Assembly: GCA_002423395.1 (NCBI GenBank)
Contig: DIVZ01000003.1
Coordinates: 62,001-126,000, forward strand
Length of the DNA stretch: 64,000 nucleotides
Reading direction: 5' to 3'
From: Eubacteriaceae bacterium UBA6119
Lineage (GTDB): Bacteria > Bacillota > Clostridia > Eubacteriales > UBA1433
Under the pieces are notes generated by a model that was given only the letters and a program-made list of their open reading frames with translations, was not told the DNA's origin and ran no database searches. Positions 36,373 to 43,712 of the stretch are shown piece by piece (within the stretch, counting starts at the first letter, position 1; each line of letters starts with the position of its first letter). The translations under genes and the position numbers were made by a program.

Positions 36373-36400
36373 AGAGAGATAAGCAATTATCTCTCTTTTG
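36373..36400 (+). terminator. cotJC terminator
   Basis: Ten-base stem AGAGAGATAA / TTATCTCTCT with GCAA loop, then T's. It belongs to a recurring family of terminators in this window (also 37265, 38331, 42987). Confidence 0.85.
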
Positions 36401-36441
36401 TTTAAGTGCGTTTGCATTATATTTATTACTGTTCAATACTA

Positions 36442-37173
36442 TCAGTCATGAATTAATGTATTGTTATCGCAACAAAGTCCGCAGCTGCAGCGAGTGCCGC
36501 CATATTTTAAAGAATATGAATTTGCAAATTCTGTATTTACTTTTACCACCTTTTTAGCAAATTCTTCTTTGCTTTGAGGTACCCTAGATAATTTATTTGC
36601 TTTTTCTTGCGTGTCTATTATTTCTCCAACCGGAACATATCTGCCAGGCGGTATTCTTACTCCTCCGGTAACAATAGCGCCCAATTCAATATAACAACCT
36701 TCCTCAACTATAGCGTCAAAGACTATTGCTTTAAAGCCCACAAAAACCTTGTCTCCAATTACACATGGTCCGTGAATTATTGTGCCGTGAGCTATGCTGA
36801 CCTCGCTGCCGATATAAATTGAATATTTTTTATTATCTACAGTAAGTTGTGCATGTTCAAGCCCGTGCAGTATTACTCCGTCTTGAATATTGGTTTTATA
36901 TCCTATATAAAAATTCGTGCCTTCGTCAGCTCTTAGGACTACATTGCTTGCAAGAAACACTTCTTTGTCAATTCTTACATCGCCTATAACACTGGAAAAC
37001 GGCCCAATAAAGGCAGTTTTGTCAATTTGAGGATATACGCTTACTTTATTGAATGAAGTAGGAGGATTTGCTCCGATAAAATATGAATACGAATTGGTCG
37101 GACCTATTGGTTCATTATTACAAAATATAAAGTTTGAAATATTATTCACCTCTTTTAAATGTTTATCTCTCAT
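36442..37173 (-). CDS. Gamma-class carbonic anhydrase-like (hexapeptide repeat) protein
   Basis: About 243 residues. Left-handed beta-helix repeats (FIGPFSSVIGDVRIDKEVFLAS, TNIQDGVILHGLEHAQ, VSIAHGTIIHGPCVIGDKVFVGF) are followed by a C-terminal helix. The His residues in ILHGLEH and IAHGTIIHG fit the zinc site of gamma carbonic anhydrases, which hydrate CO2. An unusual Cys-rich tail RCSCGLCCD occurs near the C-terminus. The start is uncertain: ATG at 37173, a TTG at 37188, or a later codon after GAGGTG. It is on the minus strand between copies of the cotJC tail/terminator. Confidence 0.85.
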   Translation of the reverse strand: MRDKHLKEVNNISNFIFCNNEPIGPTNSYSYFIGANPPTSFNKVSVYPQIDKTAFIGPFSSVIGDVRIDKEVFLASNVVLRADEGTNFYIGYKTNIQDGVILHGLEHAQLTVDNKKYSIYIGSEVSIAHGTIIHGPCVIGDKVFVGFKAIVFDAIVEEGCYIELGAIVTGGVRIPPGRYVPVGEIIDTQEKANKLSRVPQSKEEFAKKVVKVNTEFANSYSLKYGGTRCSCGLCCDNNTLIHD

Positions 37174-37230
37174 TATATTTAAGAGCAAAAAGCGATGTGA
37201 TTTGATTGTTGAAAATATATATTAAAATTA

Positions 37231-37291
37231 AAAATTTGCGCACGAAAGATATAAATAAATACAAAGAGATAAGCAATTATCTCTCTTTTTT
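37231..37291 (+). repeat. Partial duplicate of cotJC 3' end with its terminator
   Basis: Matches 36339-36400 at most positions: CACGAAAGAT, ATAAATAAATA and AAGAGATAAGCAATTATCTCTC recur in the same order. In the copy the coding part is out of frame. The two direct copies lie either side of the gamma-carbonic-anhydrase gene. Confidence 0.65.
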
Positions 37292-37358
37292 ATTGGGTAC
37301 ATGTTATAATGACAATAAATGACAAAAATGTTCTTATGAAATAAGCAGGAGGTAATAT

Positions 37359-37685
37359 ATGGAATATGTAAAAGCTATCAAAGTATCCGATCTAAAAAAT
37401 GGGCAAAAAATAAAAGTAGCAATTGAAGGCAGAGACATCTTGCTTATAAATGTTGATAATAAATTTTACGCGACAGACAGTAAATGCACGCATATGGGCG
37501 GAGAGCTTATTGAAGGCAGACTGGAAGGCAGCCATATTGTATGTCCTAAGCATGGGTCGATATTTGACGTAAAAACAGGTAAATTAATCGAGCAGGGAAA
37601 GATGTTTAAAATAAGGGTCAAAGCCGATGATTTAAACAGCTATCCGGTAATGCTTCGGGATGGTGATGTGTTTATCGGTATATAG
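37359..37685 (+). CDS. Rieske [2Fe-2S] ferredoxin-like protein
   Basis: 108 residues. The Rieske cluster motif CTHMGGELIEG (CxH) and CPKHGSIFD (CxxH) coordinates a 2Fe-2S centre. No N-terminal membrane anchor, so it is a soluble electron carrier of the dioxygenase-ferredoxin / NirD type. Ribosome site AGGAGG seven bases before the ATG. No partner oxygenase or reductase is adjacent, so the electron acceptor is unknown. Confidence 0.9.
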   Translation: MEYVKAIKVSDLKNGQKIKVAIEGRDILLINVDNKFYATDSKCTHMGGELIEGRLEGSHIVCPKHGSIFDVKTGKLIEQGKMFKIRVKADDLNSYPVMLRDGDVFIGI

Positions 37686-37768
37686 CAGTTTACAGAAGAA
37701 ATAATTTTAATTGCCCAAAAACTACATGTAATAATAAAATATATTCGATTAAATATTGGAGGTTTGTT

Positions 37769-38311
37769 ATGGACGAAATAAAAGATAAAATAGATAATAC
37801 AATAAATGAAGCTAAAGAAAAAGCAGCGGAAATAAAAGCTAAGGCTGAAGACGCGGCAAAGCAGGCTAAAGTAAAGCTGGACGAGTTTATGGATAAAGCC
37901 GATGACGCTATTGACGATGCAAAAGAAACGGCTTCGGAGTTTAAAGCTAAAGCAAGCGATTTTGCATCTGATGTTAAGGAAGCAGGCAAAGATGCTTTAG
38001 ATAAAGCCCAGGCGGCGGCCGAGGAAGCGAAAATAAAATTTGATAATATTAAAAACAAAACTGAAGAGGCGTATGAAGAGGCTAAAGAAAAAGCGGCCGA
38101 TATAAAAGAAAAGGCGGAAGAAATGGCGAAAGAAGCAAAAGCTAAAGCGGAAGATTTTGCGGATAAAACCGATGATTTTATTAAAGACGCAAAAGTTAAA
38201 GGAGCCGCCGTAAAAGGCGTCGCGGCAGAATTTGCCGAAGACACAAAAGAAAAAGCCAGAAAAATCAAGGATATCTTAGCCGACAAGGATGAACATCAGG
38301 AAGAAAAATAA
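37769..38311 (+). CDS. LEA-like / apolipophorin-like helical repeat protein
   Basis: 180 residues, almost entirely Ala, Lys, Glu, Asp and Ile. It is built of short amphipathic repeats such as EAKEKAAEIKAKAEDAAKQAK, KADDAIDDAKETASEF and EEAKEKAADIKEKAEEMAKE. This is the pattern of group-3 late-embryogenesis-abundant proteins, which protect against drying and membrane stress; spore-formers often carry such proteins. It has no signal peptide, membrane segment or Cys. GGAGG lies upstream. It is downstream of the Rieske gene but separated by 83 bases. Confidence 0.75.
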   Translation: MDEIKDKIDNTINEAKEKAAEIKAKAEDAAKQAKVKLDEFMDKADDAIDDAKETASEFKAKASDFASDVKEAGKDALDKAQAAAEEAKIKFDNIKNKTEEAYEEAKEKAADIKEKAEEMAKEAKAKAEDFADKTDDFIKDAKVKGAAVKGVAAEFAEDTKEKARKIKDILADKDEHQEEK

Positions 38312-38330
38312 ATCAATTTAACGAATACAT

Positions 38331-38359
38331 AAAAAGAGATAATCGCTTATCTCTTTTTT
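38331..38359 (+). terminator. Terminator after LEA-like gene
   Basis: Hairpin AAAGAGATAA / TTATCTCTTT with TCGC loop and six T's; same family as the cotJC terminator. Confidence 0.85.
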
Positions 38360-38437
38360 GTTTAAAATTATGAACGGAATAATTATTATTGTGCGGCAAA
38401 TAATAAAATGATTATATATAAAGTGAAGGGAAATTAA

Positions 38438-38581
38438 ATGGATTTATCAAATATAAACGGAGGATTAATTTTATATTTTATTTTCAGAGCAGCGCTTTTG
38501 TATTTGATTGTATTTTTTTTGTATAAATTTTTTAAAGAAAGAAACCCTGTAAGATACATTAAAAAATATTTTAAAAAATAA
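38438..38581 (+). CDS. Micro membrane protein 1 (47 aa)
   Basis: MDLSNINGGLILYFIF, then RAALLYLIVFFLYKFF and a basic tail ending KKYFKK. One membrane segment (about 9-31) and a positively charged C-terminus, so the tail probably faces the cytoplasm. The ATG at 38438 follows GAAGGG by seven bases. It is a paralog of the next small gene. No known family recognised. Confidence 0.6.
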   Translation: MDLSNINGGLILYFIFRAALLYLIVFFLYKFFKERNPVRYIKKYFKK

Positions 38582-38649
38582 AATACAGAAAATTTAATGA
38601 CTCAAAAAAAATAAAATCAAACAACAGTTTATAGGAAGGATAAAATATT

Positions 38650-38757
38650 ATGGATTTAAACGGAGCAATAATTTTTTATATAGTTTTAAGAATTATAGTA
38701 TTTTTTGCATGTATATTCCTGCTGTACAGATATATCAGAAAAAGAAAGACAAAATAG
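38650..38757 (+). CDS. Micro membrane protein 2 (35 aa)
   Basis: MDLNGAIIFYIVLRIIVFFACIFLLYRYIRKRKTK: the full protein is 35 residues. It shares the MDLxxxNG(A/G)xIxFYxxxR layout with micro protein 1: one membrane segment and a basic tail. Ribosome site AGGAAGG upstream. Probably a tandem duplication of a small membrane protein. Function unknown. Confidence 0.6.
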   Translation: MDLNGAIIFYIVLRIIVFFACIFLLYRYIRKRKTK

Positions 38758-38887
38758 ATATAATAACTTTATATTATATTCTTTTAATTTACAAAATCAT
38801 TATTTAGTCTTCAAGAATTAATTCATAAACTTTCATTTAGGTAACTTAGATTAACTGTAAGTAAGCAACGCACAAAATAGTGCAGTC

Positions 38888-38915
38888 TTGCTTAAATAGT
38901 TACTTATTTTATAAT
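38888..38915 (+). promoter_or_regulatory. lrgAB promoter within nested inverted repeats
   Basis: TTGCTT at 38888-38893, 16 bases, TATAAT at 38910-38915. The -35 lies in the right arm of nested inverted repeats (TAAGTA..TACTTA, AGCAA..TTGCT, GCAC..GTGC) spanning about 38858-38906. GGTAACTT (38840) and AAGTAACC (38927) form a wider inverted pair. A regulator-binding or attenuator-like site is plausible. Confidence 0.55.
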
Positions 38916-38947
38916 ATAGGTATAAAAAGTAACCAAGGAGTGACCAA

Positions 38948-39310
38948 ATGAAATTATTAAAACAATTCGCAATTATTATGGGCGTTTACGCTTTAAGCGA
39001 AATAATTCTTATGATATTGCCCGTAAAGTTTCCCGCCAATGTGCTGGGGATGATACTTATGTTTATCCTTCTTTGCGCAAAAGTTGTAAAGCTTGAGCAG
39101 ATAAGCGATGTATCAACATTTTTAACAACGAATATGGGCTTTTTCTTTGTGCCTGCAGCGGCAAGCGTCGCAAGAGATTTAGGCATTGTGGCAGACACAT
39201 TCTGGCCTATTTTGGCAATATGCATTATCGGAACAGCTTTGGTATTCGCCTCAACCGCTTTTACAGCCCGTTTAGTCCAAAAAATACAGACAAGAAAGGA
39301 GAACGTGTAA
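38948..39310 (+). CDS. lrgA: LrgA/CidA-family holin-like membrane protein
   Basis: 120 residues, four hydrophobic segments, with VKFPANVLGMILMFILLC and TFLTTNMGFFFVPAAASV. LrgA-type proteins modulate murein hydrolase activity or act as transporters of small organic acids. The start follows AAGGAGTG. lrgB starts one base after its stop. No LytSR regulator is nearby. Confidence 0.9.
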   Translation: MKLLKQFAIIMGVYALSEIILMILPVKFPANVLGMILMFILLCAKVVKLEQISDVSTFLTTNMGFFFVPAAASVARDLGIVADTFWPILAICIIGTALVFASTAFTARLVQKIQTRKENV

Positions 39311-39311
39311 A

Positions 39312-40010
39312 ATGAAATTTATGTCTGATTTTCTCTCTTCCCCGATATCGGCTATATTTGTATCTTTAGCATTATATTCTTTCGGAGTATGGCTTTTCAA
39401 GAAAACTAAACTGGCTTTTATACACCCCCTGCCTGTTGCAAGCATACTTATTATATCGCTTTTGGGATTTTTCCATGTGGATTATGACTTATATAACAAA
39501 GGCGGTCAAATTATATCGATGTTTTTAGGACCCGCTACGGTTTGCCTTGCAGTTCCGCTTTATAAAAATCTTGATAAATTTAAGAAAAACATAATCCCGA
39601 TTCTGCTCGCTACGGCAATCGGCAGCATAGTTGCCGTTGTGTCTGTTGTATTGCTGGGATTAATATTCGGTCTTGACAGGCAGGTTATATTATCAGTAAT
39701 ACCGCGAAGCGTAACAGTTCCTATAGCGCTGGCTATAAGCGGTCAATTGGGCGGGCTTGTATCAATTACGATGCTTTCAATAGTAATAACTGGAACGCTG
39801 GGAACTGTGTTTGTTCCGTATCTGTTTAAATGGTTCAGAGTAAAAGATGAGGTTGCAAACGGACTTGCGTTCGGCACGTCAGCTCACGCAATGGGCACGG
39901 CAAAGGCAATGGAAATAAACGAACTGATGGGCTCTATGGCTGGGCTGTCTATTGCTTGTGTTGGAATAGTAACGCTTATTCTGGCTGAGATTATTCAAAG
40001 ATTTATATAG
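39312..40010 (+). CDS. lrgB: LrgB/CidB-family membrane protein
   Basis: 232 residues, about eight hydrophobic segments. Motifs include GPATVCLAVPLYKNLDKFKKN, VIPRSVTVPIALAISGQLGG and AFGTSAHAMGTAKAMEI, all typical of LrgB. It is the partner of LrgA in the same operon. A strong palindromic terminator follows. Confidence 0.93.
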   Translation: MKFMSDFLSSPISAIFVSLALYSFGVWLFKKTKLAFIHPLPVASILIISLLGFFHVDYDLYNKGGQIISMFLGPATVCLAVPLYKNLDKFKKNIIPILLATAIGSIVAVVSVVLLGLIFGLDRQVILSVIPRSVTVPIALAISGQLGGLVSITMLSIVITGTLGTVFVPYLFKWFRVKDEVANGLAFGTSAHAMGTAKAMEINELMGSMAGLSIACVGIVTLILAEIIQRFI

Positions 40011-40040
40011 TAAATTTAAATAAAAAATAATAAATACCAA

Positions 40041-40077
40041 AAAAAAATTTTTGTAATGATTACAAAAATTTTTTTTG
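40041..40077 (+). terminator. Terminator after lrgB
   Basis: A-T rich hairpin with ATTTTTGTAA / TTACAAAAAT arms and TGA loop, ending in a long T run. Confidence 0.8.
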
Positions 40078-40118
40078 TTTTTACGCAAATTAATATCTTG
40101 TTAACTATTTATCTTGTA

Positions 40119-40147
40119 TAGACTTAATTTCTAAATAGAATTATAAT
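40119..40147 (+). promoter_or_regulatory. sufCB promoter
   Basis: TAGACT at 40119-40124, 17 bases, TATAAT at 40142-40147. A short inverted repeat TTCTAAATAGAA lies in the spacer. A regulator is not identified. Confidence 0.45.
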
Positions 40148-40183
40148 TATAAACATACAGATAATATCAAAAGGAGGATAACA

Positions 40184-40930
40184 ATGCTTGAATTAAAAGA
40201 TATATCTTTAAGCGTAGAAAATAAAGCAAATATATTAAACAAAGTAAACTTAAAACTTCTTGATAAAAAAATATATGTAATCACAGGACCCAACGGAAGC
40301 GGAAAATCCTCTCTCGCCAGAATAATTATGGGTATTTCAACGCCCACGGCAGGAAATATTATTTTTAACGGACAGGATATCACGCAACTGGATATCACAC
40401 AAAGGGCTCATCTGGGGATTGGATATGCTTTTCAAAGCCCGCCTCGTTTCAAAGGCATTAAAGTCCGCGAATTATTAAATCTTTCTATGTCTAGCGGCTC
40501 GGGAGAAGACAAAATATGCGATCTTTTGTATAGCGTAGGACTATGTTCTCAGGAATATCTTGACCGCGATATGGATGCAAGCCTTTCGGGCGGCGAGATA
40601 AAAAGAATTGAGATTGCGTCAATTCTTGCAAGAAATTTAAAACTGGCTGTTTTTGACGAACCGGAAGCCGGCATAGATTTATGGAGTTTTAATAGACTGG
40701 CAGAAACCTTCAAAGAAATGCATGAAAAAACTAATGCTACTATTGTACTCATTTCACATCAGGAAAAAATATTGGAACTTGCCGATGAGATAATCTTGGT
40801 GGCAAACGGCGGCATTGAGAGAAATATACCCAAAGAAGATATTTTAAGAAAAGGTTTTATAGACGATAAATGCAAATGCCGAGCTAATTGCGGGAAAGCA
40901 GGTGATAAGAATGCTGAATGCATTGGATAA
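40184..40930 (+). CDS. sufC: SufC-like Fe-S assembly ATPase with Cys-rich tail
   Basis: 248 residues, an ABC-type ATPase of the SufBC scaffold. Walker A is GPNGSGKSSL (about residue 33-42). The SufC signature LSGGEIKRIEIASI (about 143) and Walker B LAVFDEPEAGIDLW follow, then an H-loop SHQEK. The C-terminus carries an extra Cys cluster CKCRANCGKAGDKNAEC not seen in ordinary SufC. The start has AAGGAGG seven bases upstream. It overlaps the next gene by about 20 bases. This two-gene form is found in clostridia and archaea. Confidence 0.88.
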   Translation: MLELKDISLSVENKANILNKVNLKLLDKKIYVITGPNGSGKSSLARIIMGISTPTAGNIIFNGQDITQLDITQRAHLGIGYAFQSPPRFKGIKVRELLNLSMSSGSGEDKICDLLYSVGLCSQEYLDRDMDASLSGGEIKRIEIASILARNLKLAVFDEPEAGIDLWSFNRLAETFKEMHEKTNATIVLISHQEKILELADEIILVANGGIERNIPKEDILRKGFIDDKCKCRANCGKAGDKNAECIG

Positions 40931-41831
40931 TTTAATGCTTGAAAAAGTCGCCGATATGCACGATATACCCAAGGGGGCTTACAATATAAGAAAAAACGGC
41001 GAAGGCATACAAAAAAACACGACAGAAAACATAGATATTATAACTAAAAAAGACCGCCCCGGCATTGATGTCATCATCAAGCCTAATACAAAAAAAGAAA
41101 GCGTATATATTCCGGTTATTGTCACAGAACAAGGCATTACTGATGTTGTTTATAACACATTTGAAATAGGTGAAAACGCCGATGTGGAAATAATAGCAGG
41201 CTGCGGCATTCACAATTCGGGTGACAATAAATCCCAGCATGACGGCATTCATGAATTTTTTATAAATAAAGGCGCTCACATAAAATATATCGAAAAACAT
41301 TATGGTCAGGGAGAAGGGACAGGAAAAAAAGTCCTTAACCCGAAAACAATTATTCATGCAAAAGAAAATACTACTGTAGAACTTGAATTAATTCAGATTA
41401 TGGGAATCGACAATACAGTGCGAGACACAGAAATACAGCTTTACGACGGAGCAAAGCTTATAATTACAGAGCGGCTGCTTACAAATATAGAGCAGAAAGC
41501 GAAATCCAATATTACCGTAGAGTTACTTGGAGAAAACAGCAGCGCTCAAATTATTTCGCGCTCTGTTGCGCAAGGAAAATCGGAACAGACATATTATTTT
41601 GATTTAATCGGTAAAAATAAATGCAGAGGGCATATTCAATGCGACGCTATTATTATGGATGACGCTGTTATTACTTCAACACCTAAGATATCTGCTCATC
41701 ACAGCGACGCGCAGCTTGTGCACGAAGCGGCTATAGGCAAACTTGAGTCAGTGCAGTTAATTAAATTAATGTCGATAGGGCTTACCGAGAAAGAAGCGGA
41801 AGACACGATATTAAAAGGATTTTTAAAATAA
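40911..41831 (+). CDS. sufB: SufB/SufD-like Fe-S scaffold protein
   Basis: 306 residues from the ATG at 40911, which has AGGTGA five bases upstream; a GTG at 40902 is less likely. Beta-helix core with TTENIDIITKKDRPGIDVIIK, GAKLIITERLLTN and LVHEAAIGKLESVQLIKLMSIGLTEKEAEDTIL, as in the SufB/D C-terminal region. It is shorter than usual SufB (about 465) and fits the minimal SufBC-type system. It should form a complex with the SufC-like protein just upstream. Confidence 0.85.
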   Translation: MLNALDNLMLEKVADMHDIPKGAYNIRKNGEGIQKNTTENIDIITKKDRPGIDVIIKPNTKKESVYIPVIVTEQGITDVVYNTFEIGENADVEIIAGCGIHNSGDNKSQHDGIHEFFINKGAHIKYIEKHYGQGEGTGKKVLNPKTIIHAKENTTVELELIQIMGIDNTVRDTEIQLYDGAKLIITERLLTNIEQKAKSNITVELLGENSSAQIISRSVAQGKSEQTYYFDLIGKNKCRGHIQCDAIIMDDAVITSTPKISAHHSDAQLVHEAAIGKLESVQLIKLMSIGLTEKEAEDTILKGFLK

Positions 41832-41883
41832 CAGCATTATTCAAATAAAAAATATATATTCAAAAATTAAAGGAGAGTTAATT

Positions 41884-42360
41884 ATGGATATCCTGAAATT
41901 CGCAATAGAGATGGAAAAAGAAGGGGAAAAATATTATAAAGAACAAGCCTATATTAACAAAAACAACAGTCTGCATACGGTTTTTATAAATTTGGCAAAA
42001 GACGAATGCCATCACGCGCAGATTATAGAGAATAAAATAAAAAATGTAGCGTATAAGACTGAGGCTGAAGTAAGCCGATGGACTAAAAATGTGTTTGATG
42101 ATCTGAAAAGCTTTAAGATGGAAGAAAAAGCAATGCCTCAGCAGATTGACGCGTACAGGATGGCTCTTGACAAAGAAAAAGAAAGTATAGAGCTTTACAA
42201 AAAACTTCTTAAGGAAAATAATGAGGATAAAGCTTTATTTGAATTTTTAATTATGCAGGAAGAGGAGCATTACAAAGTGCTTGATGAAATTGTGCAGTTT
42301 GTAAACAGACCGAATGAATGGGTTGAGAATGCGGAATTCGGTAAGCGGGAAAATTATTAA
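41884..42360 (+). CDS. Ferritin-like / rubrerythrin-type di-iron protein
   Basis: 158 residues in two helical hairpins with ferritin-like Glu and His ligands: EMEKEGEKYYKEQ, DECHHAQIIE (ExxH), DKEKESIELYKKL and MQEEEHYKVLDEIV. No C-terminal rubredoxin Cys motif, so it is a ferritin-like domain alone. Expected to bind a di-iron centre and help with peroxide or iron handling. Ribosome site AAGGAGAG. It follows the suf pair and may share its transcript. Confidence 0.85.
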   Translation: MDILKFAIEMEKEGEKYYKEQAYINKNNSLHTVFINLAKDECHHAQIIENKIKNVAYKTEAEVSRWTKNVFDDLKSFKMEEKAMPQQIDAYRMALDKEKESIELYKKLLKENNEDKALFEFLIMQEEEHYKVLDEIVQFVNRPNEWVENAEFGKRENY

Positions 42361-42383
42361 TTATTATAAATAAAATAATCAAA

Positions 42384-42430
42384 AATGTCAGGGCTGGCTT
42401 AAAAAGAAATTTTTAGTCAGCCTGCTTTTA
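42384..42430 (+). terminator. Possible terminator after ferritin-like gene
   Basis: Imperfect stem GGCTGGCTTAAAAA / TTTTTAGTCAGCC with an A/T loop, followed by a T-rich run. Mismatches lower the confidence. Confidence 0.5.
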
Positions 42431-42533
42431 TTAATTTAAATTATATTATTGTATAATATATAATATTTTATATAATTACTTGTATATATATTAGTATATA
42501 AGATACAGACATCTTAGTATAGGGAGGTATTTT

Positions 42534-42962
42534 ATGAAAAGTAATACCGCATTAAAAAAAGTTTTAGCTATAGCGGGAACAGCTATAGTGCTGGCGCCTT
42601 TCGCGTTTATGATAATAACTTCAGTTATAGTTTCAATAAGAACGGGTTTGTTCAGAATGGATTACCTTATGCCTGCGGAAATGATTCCGCTTATATTGCT
42701 TGGCGCATTGATGATATTTTGGGCGGCGCTTCTAAGCAAGCATCACGTGAAATTAATAATATCAACAATGGCGGCTGCAATGGTTTTTTGGATAGGCAGT
42801 ATAGCGACAGCAGCGGCAAGCGGCCTTGCATCGGGCGCAACTGAGCCTAAGGGAACAGTTTGGGTTGTTGTTATCGCTATGATAATATTATATAGTTTAA
42901 GCGCTGCGGGCATAGGAGTTGAGGGGATAATGGTAATTAGAAGATTATTTAGGAAAGAATAG
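42534..42962 (+). CDS. Small four-segment membrane protein, unknown
   Basis: 142 residues with four hydrophobic segments at about 8-33, 45-68, 72-95 and 107-133. The N-terminus MKSNTALKKVLAIAGTAIV could be a signal anchor. The C-terminus VIRRLFRKE is basic. No catalytic motif and no family recognised. The ATG follows AGGGAGG. It is followed by a terminator of the recurring AAAGAGATAA type. Confidence 0.7.
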   Translation: MKSNTALKKVLAIAGTAIVLAPFAFMIITSVIVSIRTGLFRMDYLMPAEMIPLILLGALMIFWAALLSKHHVKLIISTMAAAMVFWIGSIATAAASGLASGATEPKGTVWVVVIAMIILYSLSAAGIGVEGIMVIRRLFRKE

Positions 42963-42986
42963 ATTAATAATCAAATAATTGCGCAC

Positions 42987-43013
42987 AAAGAGATAAGTAG
43001 TTATCTCTTTTTT
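42987..43013 (+). terminator. Terminator, recurring AAAGAGATAA family
   Basis: Hairpin AAAGAGATAA / TTATCTCTTT with GTAG loop. The preceding GCGCACAAAG resembles the 37240 repeat region. Confidence 0.8.
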
Positions 43014-43107
43014 AATATAATTATAATTCAATTCACTTATGATATTGTAAAAACATTATTAACAAATATAATTAAAGTAAAGAAAAGTTTAGATATAGGA
43101 AAATATT

Positions 43108-43551
43108 ATGCAAGATTTGATAATAAACATTATAATTAGTTTAATGACCGGCGTAGCTGCGAGCCTAATAGTATCATGGCAATTTAAAAAATATATTGAT
43201 AAAAAAGAACACGATAAATTATTTATTCATGATAAAGAAGAATATCGAAAACACTTAGAAGATATTCGTATATTATTAAACTATTGCGATATTTATGAAA
43301 ATGATATTAAGATTAAAATACTTCAAGCTATAAACGCAATGCCGATAAGATGGTCTTTCTATCAAGCAATACTTAGCGATGAAAGCTATAAAATTCTGGA
43401 GGAAATAAATATATTATTAAGCAGTATTACAAATTCAGTAATAAATGGCGAAATGGATGAAAATAATATACAAAACTACTGTGCAGATTTACAGAGATTT
43501 CAACCGCTGATAATAAAAATGAATGAAGTAAAATTAAGAAAAAATATATAA
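43108..43551 (+). CDS. Membrane-anchored protein of unknown function
   Basis: 147 residues. One N-terminal membrane segment (about 4-24, IINIIISLMTGVAASLIVSW), then a mostly helical cytoplasmic part of about 120 residues: KEHDKLFIHDKEEYRKHLEDIRILLNYCDIYEND and later INILLSSITNSVING. No known domain recognised. Single gene between two terminators, moderately AT-rich. Confidence 0.65.
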   Translation: MQDLIINIIISLMTGVAASLIVSWQFKKYIDKKEHDKLFIHDKEEYRKHLEDIRILLNYCDIYENDIKIKILQAINAMPIRWSFYQAILSDESYKILEEINILLSSITNSVINGEMDENNIQNYCADLQRFQPLIIKMNEVKLRKNI

Positions 43552-43557
43552 TTAAAG

Positions 43558-43579
43558 TCGCTGTAACAGCGAGTTTTTT
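43558..43579 (+). terminator. Terminator after 43108 gene
   Basis: Hairpin TCGCTG / CAGCGA with TAA loop, followed by six T's. Confidence 0.8.
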
Positions 43580-43594
43580 ATTTTCTAAAATATA

Positions 43595-43639
43595 TTGACA
43601 AAATGACTAATAAGTCATATTATATGACTATAAAGTCAT
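43595..43639 (+). promoter_or_regulatory. tetR promoter with twin palindromic operators
   Basis: -35 TTGACA (43595-43600), 17 bases, -10 TATTAT (43618-43623). Two inverted repeats ATGACT-4-AGTCAT lie at 43603-43618 and 43624-43639, 21 bases apart centre to centre (two helix turns). One fills the spacer between -35 and -10; the other sits just after the -10. Repressor dimers on the same face would block the promoter. Confidence 0.85.
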
Positions 43640-43712
43640 ATAAATATAATCGCATTATTAGAAATAATTAAAAAGAAATATAAAAATATTAAAACAGGAA
43701 CAGAGGAGTTTA

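Noticed and set aside
37690..38286. Long Ser/Ala-rich antisense frame opposite the LEA-like gene
   Set aside because: It is the complement of a highly repetitive Lys/Glu/Ala gene; such genes commonly open an antisense Ser/Phe frame. No ribosome site or membrane logic supports it.
42740..42760. Partial parS-like sequence TCACGTGAAA
   Set aside because: Only the core matches the known 16-base palindrome, it lies inside a coding gene, and no second copy was noticed.
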